Below, one piece after another: positions 1 to 9,240 of a DNA stretch of 64,000 nucleotides (within the stretch, counting starts at the first letter, position 1; every line of letters begins with the position of its first letter). A program made the position numbers and the translations under genes. The stretch spans positions 930,001 to 994,000 of the forward strand of contig NZ_JAAXMS010000002.1 of the NCBI RefSeq assembly GCF_012290005.1. Reading direction: 5' to 3'. The notes under the pieces were generated by a model. That model made no database searches, was not told the origin of the DNA, and saw only the letters and a list, made by a program, of their open reading frames with translations. This DNA is from Crateriforma spongiae. GTDB lineage: Bacteria; Planctomycetota; Planctomycetia; Pirellulales; Pirellulaceae.

Positions 1-1
1 G

Positions 2-1969
2 TACTGGGGTGCCGAGACCCACAAGGGAACTCATATCGACAGCGGCAAGGGCGGGTTCATCCTGCAAGCTGATCTCGGCAAGGAAACGCTCGTGACCGAT
101 CAATCATGGAAGGTGAAATCCAACCCGGCTTACGCACTCGACAGCGGCGATACCGGGACAAGCATCATCCAGTACAACGTCCAATATGACGCCCGCGAAG
201 CGATGGAAGACTGGCAGTCGGCTGACTTTGACGATGCGGATTGGGCCGCCGCAACGCAGAAGGGAATGCCACCGACGGCGCCCTGGTACGAGCTCGTGAA
301 GAACTACGTCCCGCCGCTGGTGAATCATGGTCTGCAGTTCTACACGAGCCATCCGGAATCGAAGTTCCCGTTTTCCAGCGACGGCCAACCGATCAACGCC
401 GTGCTTGCGTTTAACCAGCAGATCACGCCGTGGTTGGAGGTCGAATGCGAGGCGGGGCTAGAAATCAAAATCACGACCGATGACCCGCACAACAAAATCA
501 GTGCGTTCTACACAACGAAAGAAGGCCGCCAATCGTTTGAAGCCTACTCTTGGATGAACGGACACCGCGTGATCTATGACATCCCGGCGGGCGTCGAAGT
601 ACTGGGTCTGAAATATCGCTGGATGAGCGTCGGCGAGATGGCGGGCTCGTTCGCGTGTAGCGATCCGTTCTACGATCGATTGTGGCAGATGGGACGCAAC
701 ACGCTGTTTGTTTGTGCGCGTGACAACTTCATGGATTGCCCCGATCGTGAGCGTGCGTGCTGGATCGGTGACGTCGCGGACCAATCGAGCTATCTCTTTT
801 ACTGCATGGATAAGTCTGGTCGCCAGCTTTTGAAGAAGGCCATTCGCACCACAATGGCCTACAGCCACGAAGGCATCTACGCGGCCCTCGGACCGCTTCG
901 ACTGCGTGAACTGCCTAGCCAGAGCTTGCAGTTTGTCGACCAGGGCGTATGGCAGTACTACTTGAACACCGGCGACATCGAAACACTGCGTTACGCATAC
1001 CCTTACGTCCGCCAATATCTCAAACTGTGGAACCCAGGCGAGGATGGCTTGCAGGTGCGCAAGAAACCATCGATGGATCATTGGAACTGGAGCGACTGGG
1101 GGCAGAAAGACACGATCGACCAACAGATCGTGATCGACTCGCTGTACTTCATGGCGCTTAACAGTGCTGTGAAGATGGCAAATGAGCTCGGCGAAACCGG
1201 AGACGTCGCGTGGTACCAAAAACGCATCGACGCGATGAAAGCCGGCTTCGACAAGAAGTATTGGACGGGTAAGTATTACTCGAGTCGTCCCGGCAAACTG
1301 CAAGACGACCGAGCGAACTGCTTGACGATTCTGTCCGGGATCGCACCCAAGGACAAACATGCATCGATCGTCCGCAATGTGTTGATTCCAAACCATTTCT
1401 GCAGTCCGCATTTCGAATGGATGGTGGAAGACGCAATGTGCCAGGCTGGCTTCCACGAAGCGGCTTTGCAGCGGATGAAGCAGCGCTACCAGTCGCAGGT
1501 CGATCGCGAGTGGCAGACCACGCTGTACGAAAAATTCCCCAAAGGCGGCACTTACAACCATGCCTGGAACGCTCCCAATGCGATTCTCGCCAAACACATC
1601 GCCGGCATCGTTCCGACCCAACCCGGTTGGCGAGAATTCCGGATCACTCCGACACTGCTGCACATGACTTCGCTCGACCAAGACATCCCAAGCGTTGTAG
1701 GGGATGTCGCCGTCAGCATGCAGCGCAATGACAGCACATTCAGCATCAACCTCCAATCCCCCGAAGGCACGACAGCCATCGTCGGAATCCCCAAGTCGGT
1801 TGGCGACATACACAACGTCCGTGTCAACGACCAAATCATATGGAAGGATGGCAAGTTCACCGGCGACAAATCCAATGTCGAATTCGCGAGCGAAGACAAA
1901 GAGCTCATCAAGTTCAAGCTTGGAAGCGGCCAGTGGAGCATTGTTTCGACGACCGCGAATGAACATTGA
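2..1969 (+). CDS. alpha-L-rhamnosidase, GH78 family (5' end outside window)
   Basis: This enzyme should remove terminal alpha-L-rhamnose from a polysaccharide or oligosaccharide. The frame is open from base 2, so the first in-frame GTG at 92 is not the true start and the N-terminus lies outside the window. The translation shows the N-terminal beta-sandwich phrase VTDQSWK, then the (alpha/alpha)6 barrel with DCPDRER (candidate general acid Glu, codon at 749) and LYEKF (candidate base Glu, codon at 1529), then the usual C-terminal beta domain with ITPTLLH. The last codons and the TGA stop lie inside a 74-bp palindromic repeat (1952-2025) that recurs after the next small gene, so the extreme C-terminus may be repeat-derived. 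It is the first of four GH78 genes in the same direction. Family assignment is firm; the substrate is inferred. Confidence 0.85.
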   Translation, partial: YWGAETHKGTHIDSGKGGFILQADLGKETLVTDQSWKVKSNPAYALDSGDTGTSIIQYNVQYDAREAMEDWQSADFDDADWAAATQKGMPPTAPWYELVKNYVPPLVNHGLQFYTSHPESKFPFSSDGQPINAVLAFNQQITPWLEVECEAGLEIKITTDDPHNKISAFYTTKEGRQSFEAYSWMNGHRVIYDIPAGVEVLGLKYRWMSVGEMAGSFACSDPFYDRLWQMGRNTLFVCARDNFMDCPDRERACWIGDVADQSSYLFYCMDKSGRQLLKKAIRTTMAYSHEGIYAALGPLRLRELPSQSLQFVDQGVWQYYLNTGDIETLRYAYPYVRQYLKLWNPGEDGLQVRKKPSMDHWNWSDWGQKDTIDQQIVIDSLYFMALNSAVKMANELGETGDVAWYQKRIDAMKAGFDKKYWTGKYYSSRPGKLQDDRANCLTILSGIAPKDKHASIVRNVLIPNHFCSPHFEWMVEDAMCQAGFHEAALQRMKQRYQSQVDREWQTTLYEKFPKGGTYNHAWNAPNAILAKHIAGIVPTQPGWREFRITPTLLHMTSLDQDIPSVVGDVAVSMQRNDSTFSINLQSPEGTTAIVGIPKSVGDIHNVRVNDQIIWKDGKFTGDKSNVEFASEDKELIKFKLGSGQWSIVSTTANEH

Positions 1970-2025
1970 TAGACGTGAATTCCATGCTCGTCGCTATTCG
2001 CGTCCGTTCCCATCCGTTTGCGGTT
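1952..2025. repeat. palindromic direct repeat, copy 1 (flanks GxxExxY gene)
   Basis: These 74 bases align without gaps to 2465-2538, with 12 mismatches by eye (about 84% identity). Each copy has imperfect inverted ends: ACCGCGAATGAAC at the left and a degenerate CCATTCGCGGT-type right end. This copy overlaps the last codons and stop of the first GH78 gene. Confidence 0.8.
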
Positions 2026-2034
2026 TCTCCCTCA

Positions 2035-2415
2035 TCAACTGCTTTGCAAGACCACTCGACGCCATTCGAGTTTGGCGTGTTTGAAATTGATTAGCAGACC
2101 AACCTGAAGCTCTGTGACTTTCAAGTAGTTCAACATCTGCCCAATCTCGTGATCGCCAATCCGCTCAACCGTTTTTGTATCCACAATCACTTGGTCAAAA
2201 CAGATCAGGTCCGGAATGTACTTGCCGAGCTGAGTGGCCTTGTATGTGATCGGGAACTCCGGTTGTTGCAGTGCGGGAATGTCGCGCAGTCGAAACTCCA
2301 CCATCAAACCGTTCTCATAGATCTTTTCATGAAAGCCGTGCCCCACCGTGTTCAACACTTCCATCGCACATCCCACGATCTTGTGACACTCTTCTTTCAA
2401 AAGCAAGTCAGCCAT
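2035..2415 (-). CDS. GxxExxY protein (PD-(D/E)XK-like nuclease fold)
   Basis: This 126-aa protein carries the family signature GFHEKIY (G-x-x-E-x-x-Y) and the sequence PDLICFDQVIVDTKT, which fits the PD...(D/E)xK core of restriction-type nucleases. The function of the GxxExxY family is not established; nuclease activity is inferred from the fold. I chose the ATG at 2415 (MADLLLKEE), where family similarity begins. The frame stays open to 2520, but the extra N-terminal residues would be encoded by the flanking repeat. The gene runs opposite to the surrounding GH78 genes and sits between two direct repeats, which suggests it arrived or duplicated as a unit. Confidence 0.75.
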   Translation of the reverse strand: MADLLLKEECHKIVGCAMEVLNTVGHGFHEKIYENGLMVEFRLRDIPALQQPEFPITYKATQLGKYIPDLICFDQVIVDTKTVERIGDHEIGQMLNYLKVTELQVGLLINFKHAKLEWRRVVLQSS

Positions 2416-2464
2416 GATCACCTCGCACACAAAACGAAAATAATTGCCCAGCCCCGTAACAAAA

Positions 2465-2538
2465 ACCGCGAATGAACGTTGATGGACGTAAATCCCATGG
2501 TCGTCGCTATTCGCGTTCATTTGCGTCCATTCGCGGTT
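2465..2538. repeat. palindromic direct repeat, copy 2
   Basis: This is the second copy of the repeat at 1952-2025, in the same orientation. Its ends are inverted: ACCGCGAATGAACG at the left and CGTCCATTCGCGGT at the right. It forms most of the leader of the following GH78 gene, ending 47 bases before that gene's ATG. Confidence 0.8.
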
Positions 2539-2585
2539 CCACGAATTCTACTAGCACTTGCTTGGTTCAATCTGACAACAAGAAG

Positions 2586-5429
2586 ATGAAAACTCTACTA
2601 CTCACCCTTTGCGTCTTCCTACTGGGCTCTAGTCCATCTTTCGGCGACGAACTATCTAAGATTATGCTGGGGCAATTGACGGTCGAACATCTGCACAATC
2701 CGATTCAACTGGACCAGCCGATGCCGCGGTTGAGCTGGAAGATTCTTTCGGATGATGAGACGACTCGTAATGTGGTGCAGAAGTCCTATCAGGTTTTGGT
2801 TGCCAGCCGGCCTGAGTTGCTGTCTGGGGAAAAGGCTGACCTTTGGGATAGCGGTGTCGTCGAGTCGGATCAGTCGGTGCTGGTGCCCTATGAAGGCAAG
2901 ACGCTGACCAGTCGCCAAACGTGCTACTGGAAGGTTCGCGTTACCGACAACCACGGTCGCCGAAGTGGCTGGTCGAATGTGGGAACGTGGTCAATGGCAC
3001 TGCTGGATCCCGCCGACTGGTCTGGTTCACAGTGGATCGGTTTGAAAGAGGACACACGTGATTCGGATTTGGCGTGTCGTTGGAGTCTGACGCTCAAGAA
3101 GTCGCTGCGATCGCACCCGTCGCCGCTGCTGCGAAAGGACGTGTCGCTGGACAAAGTCATTCGCAAAGCGATTGCCTACGTCAGCGGCGTTGGCTATGCC
3201 GACTTCTATATCAACGGCCAAAAGGTTGGCGACGCAGTGCTGGATCCGGGCCAAACGAACTACGGACAACATACTCTTTACGTTGCTCATGACGTGACCG
3301 ATTCGCTGCAGACAGGAACAAACGCGTTGGGGTTCTGGCTGGGCAACGGTTTCTATGGGCAGAACATCGGATTTGACGGAAAGTTCGGCTACGGCCAGCC
3401 GAGCGTACGAGCCAAAATTTTCATCAAATACGCCGATGGAAGTACGGACGAAATCGTGACCGATGAAAGCTGGAAAGCGACGGTCAGCCCGACGATTTTC
3501 GACAACGTGTACTGGGGTGAGACCTATGACGCGCGGCAGGAGATTGATGGCTGGGCGCAGCCTGAATTGGACGATTCCGATTGGCAAACAGCAGTGCAAA
3601 AAGAGCCGCCATGCCCGGACAATCGGCTTCGGCCTCAGTTGCTGCCGCCGATCAAGGAAGTCCAACGTCTACAGCCGGTGTCGATCAAAGAGGTGGCTCC
3701 CGAAACGTGGCTGTTCGACTTCGGCAAGAACATCGCCGGCTGGGTCGAGATGGAAGTCTCGCAAGATCCCGGTGATGTGATTGAGATCCTGCCTGCTGAG
3801 GTACTGGACAAGGTGACCGGGCGAGCGGACCAGCGGACCTACGGGGGTGCACCGGGCCGGCCCTATGAACTGTATCATGTGTGCAAAGGAGGCGGTTCCG
3901 AATCGTGGTCGCCCAGGTTCACGTATTCCGGCTTCCAGTACGTCGAAATCAGCGGACTGAAGAATCCTCCGACCAAGGACAGCGTCACCGCTGTTTTCGT
4001 TCGAAGCGATGTAAAGCGAACAGGATCATTTGAATGTTCTGAGGATCTGTTGAACGAACAATACGCAGCCAGTTTGCTGAGCTTGGAAGGCAACTGGCAT
4101 TCGCTGCCGGAAGATTGTCCGCATCGTGAAAAGTGTGGTTGGCTGGGTGACGCTCACGCGACGGCGGACCTGAGCCTGTTCAACTACGACATGAACACCT
4201 TTTACCTGAAGTACATTCGCGACATCGAAGACAGCCGTCGCAAGGATGGTCGTCTCCGTCGCGTTCGACCGAAGAGTGCGGGCGTTCCCACGATGGTGGC
4301 TCCGGGCAAACGAGCCAACCGGATCGCGAACATTGATTGGGGTGTCGCCTACCTAATTCTGCCGTGGCGTTTGTACGTTCACACGGGCGATGCGGAGGCG
4401 TTCCGTTCTCGTTTCGATCATGTGAAGGATTTCCTGGCCTACTATCGCACTTACAGAAACAAACAAGGCGTGATCGACAACGGTCTGGGTGATTGGTGCC
4501 CGCCGCGATGGGATCGCAAGCAGGCTCCTGAGTACATGGAGTGTCATCCGTACGTATCGGGAACCGCTTTCTATTTCCAGGCGTTGCACATCGCCAGCCA
4601 GATGGCGCAGGTTTTGGGCGATGACCGATACAGTCGGCAGTGCCTTGAGGAAGCGGAGGAAATCAAAACCGTGTTTGAAAAGGTTTACCTGCAGCCAATC
4701 AAGGACAGCGATCTGAAACACTACGGCAGCCAAACCGCGACGGTGATGGCGTTGAAGTTGGGAATGGTTTCCAAGGACGACACGGACGATCGTGTTGAAG
4801 GCTTGGTGCATGACATCAACGGTCTGCACGACGGTCATCATGCTTGCGGAATTCACGGACTACGGCATCTGTATACGGTGCTCGCCGAACAGGGACGAGA
4901 CGCGTTGGCTTACGAGATGCTGGCCGACACAGCGTTCCCCAGCCCAGGCTATGTGCTCAGTTGTGGTTTATCGACTTGGCCCGAACGTCGTTGGGAGTGG
5001 AAGAAGGAACGCTACTATCGCAATTCGTTCAATCACCCAATGAACGGCGGCTTCGCGGCATTCATGCACGAATCACTCGGCGGTATCAATCCGGACCCTG
5101 CATCACCCGGCTACAAGCATTTTTACTTGCAACCTCGATTGACCGCCCAACTCGCTTGGGCATCCGCCAGCACCGAATCGCCATATGGCGTAGTGCGTAG
5201 CGAATGGAAAACCGAAGGCGACATGTTCCGGTGGGAGATCGAGATCCCGGTCAACACGACCGCAACCGTACGTATTCCTTGTTCACCGAACGCCGAACTA
5301 TGGGAAAACGGTCGTCAAGTAAAAGACGCTTCGCCGGCCACCGATTCCAGAGGCGAACAATGGTTTGAGCTGAAACTCGGATCAGGAATCTTTCGCTTCG
5401 AAGTCCGCCGGCAGAAGGTAGCCGAATGA
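2586..5429 (+). CDS. alpha-L-rhamnosidase, GH78 family, secreted
   Basis: This 947-aa protein has a clear Sec signal peptide (MKTLLLTLCVFLLGSSPSFG), which fixes the ATG at 2586; an upstream ATG at 2472 lies in the flanking repeat and is rejected. The order of parts is typical of GH78: an N-terminal Ig-like domain (PRLSWKI), the lectin-like domain (VSGVGYADFYINGQKVGD), the catalytic barrel with DCPHREKCGW (Asp510, acid Glu515) and TWPERR (base Glu800), and a C-terminal beta domain. It should release alpha-L-rhamnose outside the cell or in the periplasm. It follows the GxxExxY insertion and precedes a decayed isomerase gene and another GH78 gene, so it is probably part of a rhamnan or ulvan-like utilisation locus. 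The substrate is inferred. Confidence 0.9.
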   Translation: MKTLLLTLCVFLLGSSPSFGDELSKIMLGQLTVEHLHNPIQLDQPMPRLSWKILSDDETTRNVVQKSYQVLVASRPELLSGEKADLWDSGVVESDQSVLVPYEGKTLTSRQTCYWKVRVTDNHGRRSGWSNVGTWSMALLDPADWSGSQWIGLKEDTRDSDLACRWSLTLKKSLRSHPSPLLRKDVSLDKVIRKAIAYVSGVGYADFYINGQKVGDAVLDPGQTNYGQHTLYVAHDVTDSLQTGTNALGFWLGNGFYGQNIGFDGKFGYGQPSVRAKIFIKYADGSTDEIVTDESWKATVSPTIFDNVYWGETYDARQEIDGWAQPELDDSDWQTAVQKEPPCPDNRLRPQLLPPIKEVQRLQPVSIKEVAPETWLFDFGKNIAGWVEMEVSQDPGDVIEILPAEVLDKVTGRADQRTYGGAPGRPYELYHVCKGGGSESWSPRFTYSGFQYVEISGLKNPPTKDSVTAVFVRSDVKRTGSFECSEDLLNEQYAASLLSLEGNWHSLPEDCPHREKCGWLGDAHATADLSLFNYDMNTFYLKYIRDIEDSRRKDGRLRRVRPKSAGVPTMVAPGKRANRIANIDWGVAYLILPWRLYVHTGDAEAFRSRFDHVKDFLAYYRTYRNKQGVIDNGLGDWCPPRWDRKQAPEYMECHPYVSGTAFYFQALHIASQMAQVLGDDRYSRQCLEEAEEIKTVFEKVYLQPIKDSDLKHYGSQTATVMALKLGMVSKDDTDDRVEGLVHDINGLHDGHHACGIHGLRHLYTVLAEQGRDALAYEMLADTAFPSPGYVLSCGLSTWPERRWEWKKERYYRNSFNHPMNGGFAAFMHESLGGINPDPASPGYKHFYLQPRLTAQLAWASASTESPYGVVRSEWKTEGDMFRWEIEIPVNTTATVRIPCSPNAELWENGRQVKDASPATDSRGEQWFELKLGSGIFRFEVRRQKVAE

Positions 5430-5648
5430 GATCCGTAATCGACCAATGCGACACAACACGAATAGTGCGAGATGCTTTGCGCCCCAAAATGCTGGGGGAC
5501 TGTACCCGCCAAGCTGAAAAGCAACGTCTGTAGGAACGCGAGCTTTGTCTCGGGATCTTCTTTGTCCCAAGAAATTAACGAGTGGACGCAAGTCCATTTT
5601 CCGGCGTGCTTCCCAATCACACTGCGGTAACCATTCAAGGACATCAAA
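5430..5648. other. intergenic region after second GH78 gene
   Basis: No convincing gene is seen. A short hairpin, CCCC-AAAATGCT-GGGG at 5482-5497, lies about 50 bases after the GH78 stop and could act as a transcript end, though no T-tract follows. A 143-codon open frame on the minus strand crosses this region and the isomerase remnant; it has no recognisable domain. Confidence 0.4.
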
Positions 5649-5876
5649 ATGCAAGCTGGACTGTTTGGCATCGGGCTCGATACCTACTGGTCGCAGTTTG
5701 ACAACCTGCTGGAGAACTTGACGGGCTATCGATTCAGTATCGGCGTAAAGGCATTCATAAACCAATGGTTCATGGGCGGGCCCGCCCATCACTGTGCCAT
5801 CGGAGTCGGACACATCGCCGGAAAGATCAGAAAGCTCGCCAAGCTATTGAGAACCGAAGTTCATCAAGTCTGCTAA
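5649..5876 (+). pseudogene. internally deleted L-fucose/L-arabinose isomerase-type remnant
   Basis: The 75-aa frame begins MQAGLFGIGLDTYW, followed by a short stretch ending NLTGY. This resembles the N-terminus of L-fucose/L-arabinose isomerase family proteins (about 450-500 aa). After roughly 30 residues it jumps to FINQWFMGGPAHHCAIGVGH and on to a stop, which resembles the extreme C-terminus of the same family. The whole middle, including the metal-binding and catalytic residues, is missing, while both ends stay in one frame. I read this as one large internal deletion, so the product cannot be an active isomerase. A short new gene is possible but less likely. It lies 54 bases before a GH78 gene. 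Confidence 0.6.
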
Positions 5877-5930
5877 CGCATTGTCGTAGCAAACGCCACA
5901 TCAAGCCTACCTTCACTGTCCGTCGAACCA

Positions 5931-8900
5931 ATGACACTTCTTCCAGACGATCCCAAGCACCTCACTTCGATATTGTTGTTTGCGATATTCGCAGTTTTGA
6001 CATCGACCAGTCATGCGACGGTTCAATTGACGGATCTACGTTGTGAATATCGGGTCGATCCGTTGGGAATCGAAAATATCCATCCGCGGCTTAGTTGGAA
6101 GATCATCGATTCCGACAAGACGCGAGGTCAGAAACAGACCGGTCACCGAATCCTTGTGGCGAGCAAAGAGAACAAACTGAAGCAAAACATCGGCGACCTT
6201 TGGGACACGGGGCTTGTGCCGGGGGCTCAGTCCGTGAACAACGTCTATAACGGCACTTCCTTGTCGTCTGGACAGCAGTGTTTCTGGAAAGTCTGCATCA
6301 CTGACGCATCCGGCAAGCTTTCTGATTGGAGCCCGATTGCAAGGTTCACCGTTGGGCTGCTGGATCCTACCGACTGGAAAGGCGAGTGGGTTTATAAAGC
6401 GGATCAGGAAAAGACTGATCACAACTGGTATCGCAAGAGTTTCAAGCTGTACCAAGAGCCTCGATCAGCATTCGTCTATGTGGCTTCATTTGGCTATCAC
6501 GAACTCTACGTAAATGGCGAAAAAGTGACGGACAATGTTCTCAATCCAGTCGCGTCATTCATGAAGAAGCGGATTCCATATCTCACCTATGATGTCTCGG
6601 ACTACTTGACGACGGGCGACAACGTGATCGCGATCTGGCACGCAGCGGGATGGGCACGCTGGCGACGGACGCCGGAGTATCGAAGCGTCCCATTTGTATT
6701 CAAGGCTCAAGTGGAAATCGCAACCAATGAGAACGAGCTGAGCTTTGGTTCGGATGAAAGCTGGAAATGCAAAAAGAGTTATAGCTCCTATTTTGGCGAT
6801 TGGGATGTCTTAGATTTCGGCGGGGAAATCATTGATGACCGGCTTCACGAAGAGGACTGGAACCGAGCCGACTATGACGACAGCGGTTGGGGCAATGCCC
6901 GTGTCTACCGTGCGTCGGACCTGAACGCGAAGTTCCCAGACGGCCAAACGGTCACCATCGCGATCAACAGCACCAAAGATCGAACGTTGAATGTGGGTCC
7001 GTACACCGACATCGAAGCCGAATTGACCGCGCAGATTGTCCAGCCGCAGGTTCGCTTCAAAGAAGTGAAACCGATCGAGGTCAAGGATAACCATGACGGC
7101 ACCTACCGCATCGACATGGGAGAAAACTACACCGGTTTCTTCGAGATGCACTTGTACGATGGCACGGAAGGGGAATCGGTTTTCTTTGAAATCAGCGATC
7201 GGACCGAAGTCACGATGAACTGGAATCAAAAGAGCCAATACATCTTCGGCAAAAGTGGAAAAGGACGCTTCACCAACCGTTTCAATGTGGCGGGCGGCCG
7301 GTGGGTGACCGTGTACGGCTTGTCATCCCAGCCACACCTAGACGACATCAGTGGCTACGTCGTCACCTGCGATCGCCCTCAGGTCAGTAAGTTTGAATGT
7401 TCCAATGATCTGCTAAATAGGATTTACCAAGTCAACCTTAACACCTATCTGGCCAACACACTGGACGGCATCCTGATGGACTGCCCACACCGCGAGCGCC
7501 GCGGTTGGGGTGAGGTGACGGTGGCCGCGATGTACGGCGATGCGCTACCGAATTTCGATAGCGGTGCCTACATGGAGCAATACCTGCAGTTCCAACGTGA
7601 TGCTCAATTGCATGATGGTCAAGTCCGCGCGGTGATCAACGAACAGGACCGTCCGTTTCTGATGTGGAAAGCTAACAGCCCGATCACTGTATGGGAAACC
7701 TACAAAGTGTTGGGCGATCCCAAGGTGCTGGAGGACAACTACCAGGCGATGCAACGTTGGATGCAGTGGCTCCACAATGCTTCCGACTATCAGACGGGCG
7801 GGGCACTCAAAATTGGAACGCAAGGCGCCAGGGAATTCCCAGGCCTGGGTGACTGGTGCACGCCGAGAGGCAACTTTTGGGACAGCAGCAATTCGCCAGA
7901 TGCGGCCCATTTCAATAACTGCGTTTACGCCTACATGCTGTCGTGTGCCGGGAATATCGCCAAAGCCCTTGGCAGAACAGACGACGCACACACGTATGCC
8001 GACCGCTTAAAAGCCCAGCAGCAAGCCACGCACCGGCAGTCATACGATCCGGAAACTGGAAAGTACCTAGACGGCAAACAGGTCGATCAAGCCTTTGCAC
8101 TGCTGGCTGGTGTGACGCCGGAATCTGAGAAGGCCAAAGTTCGTGCGCAGCTGGTAGAAAACTTACTTTACACGTTCCCCTACTACGACACGGGCAGTTC
8201 CGGACAGGCTTTGTACACACGCTATTTCGTCGAACATGGCGAGCGAATGGATCTGGTTTATGAATTACTGAGGGACAGGCATCATCCCAGCTATGGTTAT
8301 TTCATCGAGCAGGGGAAAACGACTTGGCCGGAACGCTGGTCGGCGGTCGGGAACAGTCAAATCCACACCTGCTACACAGGGATCGGAGCCTACTTTATCA
8401 AGGGGATTGGAGGCATTCGCGTTGATCCGGATCACGCCGGATTCAAACAGTTCTTAATCAAGCCCGCGCCGGTGGGCGACCTAGCGTATGCGAACACGCA
8501 GTACGAATCCATGCACGGCAACATCGTGGTGAATTGGCGGCGTGATGGAACCGCCGCGACCTATCACATCGAAGTGCCGCCCAACACATCGGCTACCGTA
8601 TTCATTCCGGCCACCGACAAACAGCATGTAAGGGAGAGCGACGTCCTGGCAGAGAAGTCTGAAGGAGTCACGTTTGTTGGTGGCGAGCCCAGCGATGCGG
8701 TGGGACACTATGTCGTTTATCAAGTCGACTCGGGAGTTTACAACTTCTATGTCGACGAGCTACCCGAACCACGCTTCCCAGATCCGCTGGCCAAGACGTC
8801 GAACCTATCAACGATTGGACGCATGAATGCGTCGTCCATGTTCATCGAGTCAGAAAAGCTGCCAGGGTTTGAAGCGTTCAAAGCCAACGACGAGAACCGT

Positions 8901-9182
8901 GAAACTTGTTGGAAAGCGGCTGAACCAAACCATCAGTGGATCGAAGTATCGTGGCTGAAACCACAAGAATTCAGCCGCGTCGTCATCCAGGAACAGGGCG
9001 ATCACATCACCAGCTACAAGGTATTGTATTGGACAGGAAGCGAGTGGAAGAAGCTTGTTGCGGGAGGTGAATGTGGGCGAGATCGAGTTCACGAATTCAG
9101 TCCGGTCAAGTCCACCAAATGTCGGTTGTTGATCCCAGAAGCCGCCGCGGCACCGACCATCTGTGAGTTTCAGGTGAATTGA
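5931..9182 (+). CDS. alpha-L-rhamnosidase, GH78, with C-terminal F5/8-type domain
   Basis: This 1083-aa exported enzyme starts with MTLLPDDPKHL and a hydrophobic signal segment (TSILLFAIFAVLTSTSHA). The Ig-like domain (RCEYRVDPLGI...PRLSWKI) is followed by the lectin-like domain and the GH78 barrel with DCPHRERRGW (Asp517, acid Glu522) and TWPERW (base Glu around residue 801). The last 140 residues or so (from roughly 945: ENRETCWKAAEPNHQWIEV) look like a discoidin/F5-8 type C carbohydrate-binding module, an addition not present in the other GH78 proteins here. It is 54 bases downstream of the isomerase remnant and 58 bases upstream of a sugar isomerase-like gene, consistent with co-transcription. 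Confidence 0.88.
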   Translation: MTLLPDDPKHLTSILLFAIFAVLTSTSHATVQLTDLRCEYRVDPLGIENIHPRLSWKIIDSDKTRGQKQTGHRILVASKENKLKQNIGDLWDTGLVPGAQSVNNVYNGTSLSSGQQCFWKVCITDASGKLSDWSPIARFTVGLLDPTDWKGEWVYKADQEKTDHNWYRKSFKLYQEPRSAFVYVASFGYHELYVNGEKVTDNVLNPVASFMKKRIPYLTYDVSDYLTTGDNVIAIWHAAGWARWRRTPEYRSVPFVFKAQVEIATNENELSFGSDESWKCKKSYSSYFGDWDVLDFGGEIIDDRLHEEDWNRADYDDSGWGNARVYRASDLNAKFPDGQTVTIAINSTKDRTLNVGPYTDIEAELTAQIVQPQVRFKEVKPIEVKDNHDGTYRIDMGENYTGFFEMHLYDGTEGESVFFEISDRTEVTMNWNQKSQYIFGKSGKGRFTNRFNVAGGRWVTVYGLSSQPHLDDISGYVVTCDRPQVSKFECSNDLLNRIYQVNLNTYLANTLDGILMDCPHRERRGWGEVTVAAMYGDALPNFDSGAYMEQYLQFQRDAQLHDGQVRAVINEQDRPFLMWKANSPITVWETYKVLGDPKVLEDNYQAMQRWMQWLHNASDYQTGGALKIGTQGAREFPGLGDWCTPRGNFWDSSNSPDAAHFNNCVYAYMLSCAGNIAKALGRTDDAHTYADRLKAQQQATHRQSYDPETGKYLDGKQVDQAFALLAGVTPESEKAKVRAQLVENLLYTFPYYDTGSSGQALYTRYFVEHGERMDLVYELLRDRHHPSYGYFIEQGKTTWPERWSAVGNSQIHTCYTGIGAYFIKGIGGIRVDPDHAGFKQFLIKPAPVGDLAYANTQYESMHGNIVVNWRRDGTAATYHIEVPPNTSATVFIPATDKQHVRESDVLAEKSEGVTFVGGEPSDAVGHYVVYQVDSGVYNFYVDELPEPRFPDPLAKTSNLSTIGRMNASSMFIESEKLPGFEAFKANDENRETCWKAAEPNHQWIEVSWLKPQEFSRVVIQEQGDHITSYKVLYWTGSEWKKLVAGGECGRDRVHEFSPVKSTKCRLLIPEAAAAPTICEFQVN

Positions 9183-9240
9183 TTGGTAGCAACCTGACCC
9201 GGCCATCCCGTTGGACAACCCTAAGAGCGAGCAATAACAG

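Noticed and set aside
458-1966. 502-codon minus-strand frame opposite the first GH78 gene
   Set aside because: No recognisable motif, while the plus strand has a clear GH78 catalytic pattern.
2035-2520. GxxExxY gene starting at 2520
   Set aside because: The first 35 residues would come from the flanking repeat; family similarity starts at the ATG at 2415.
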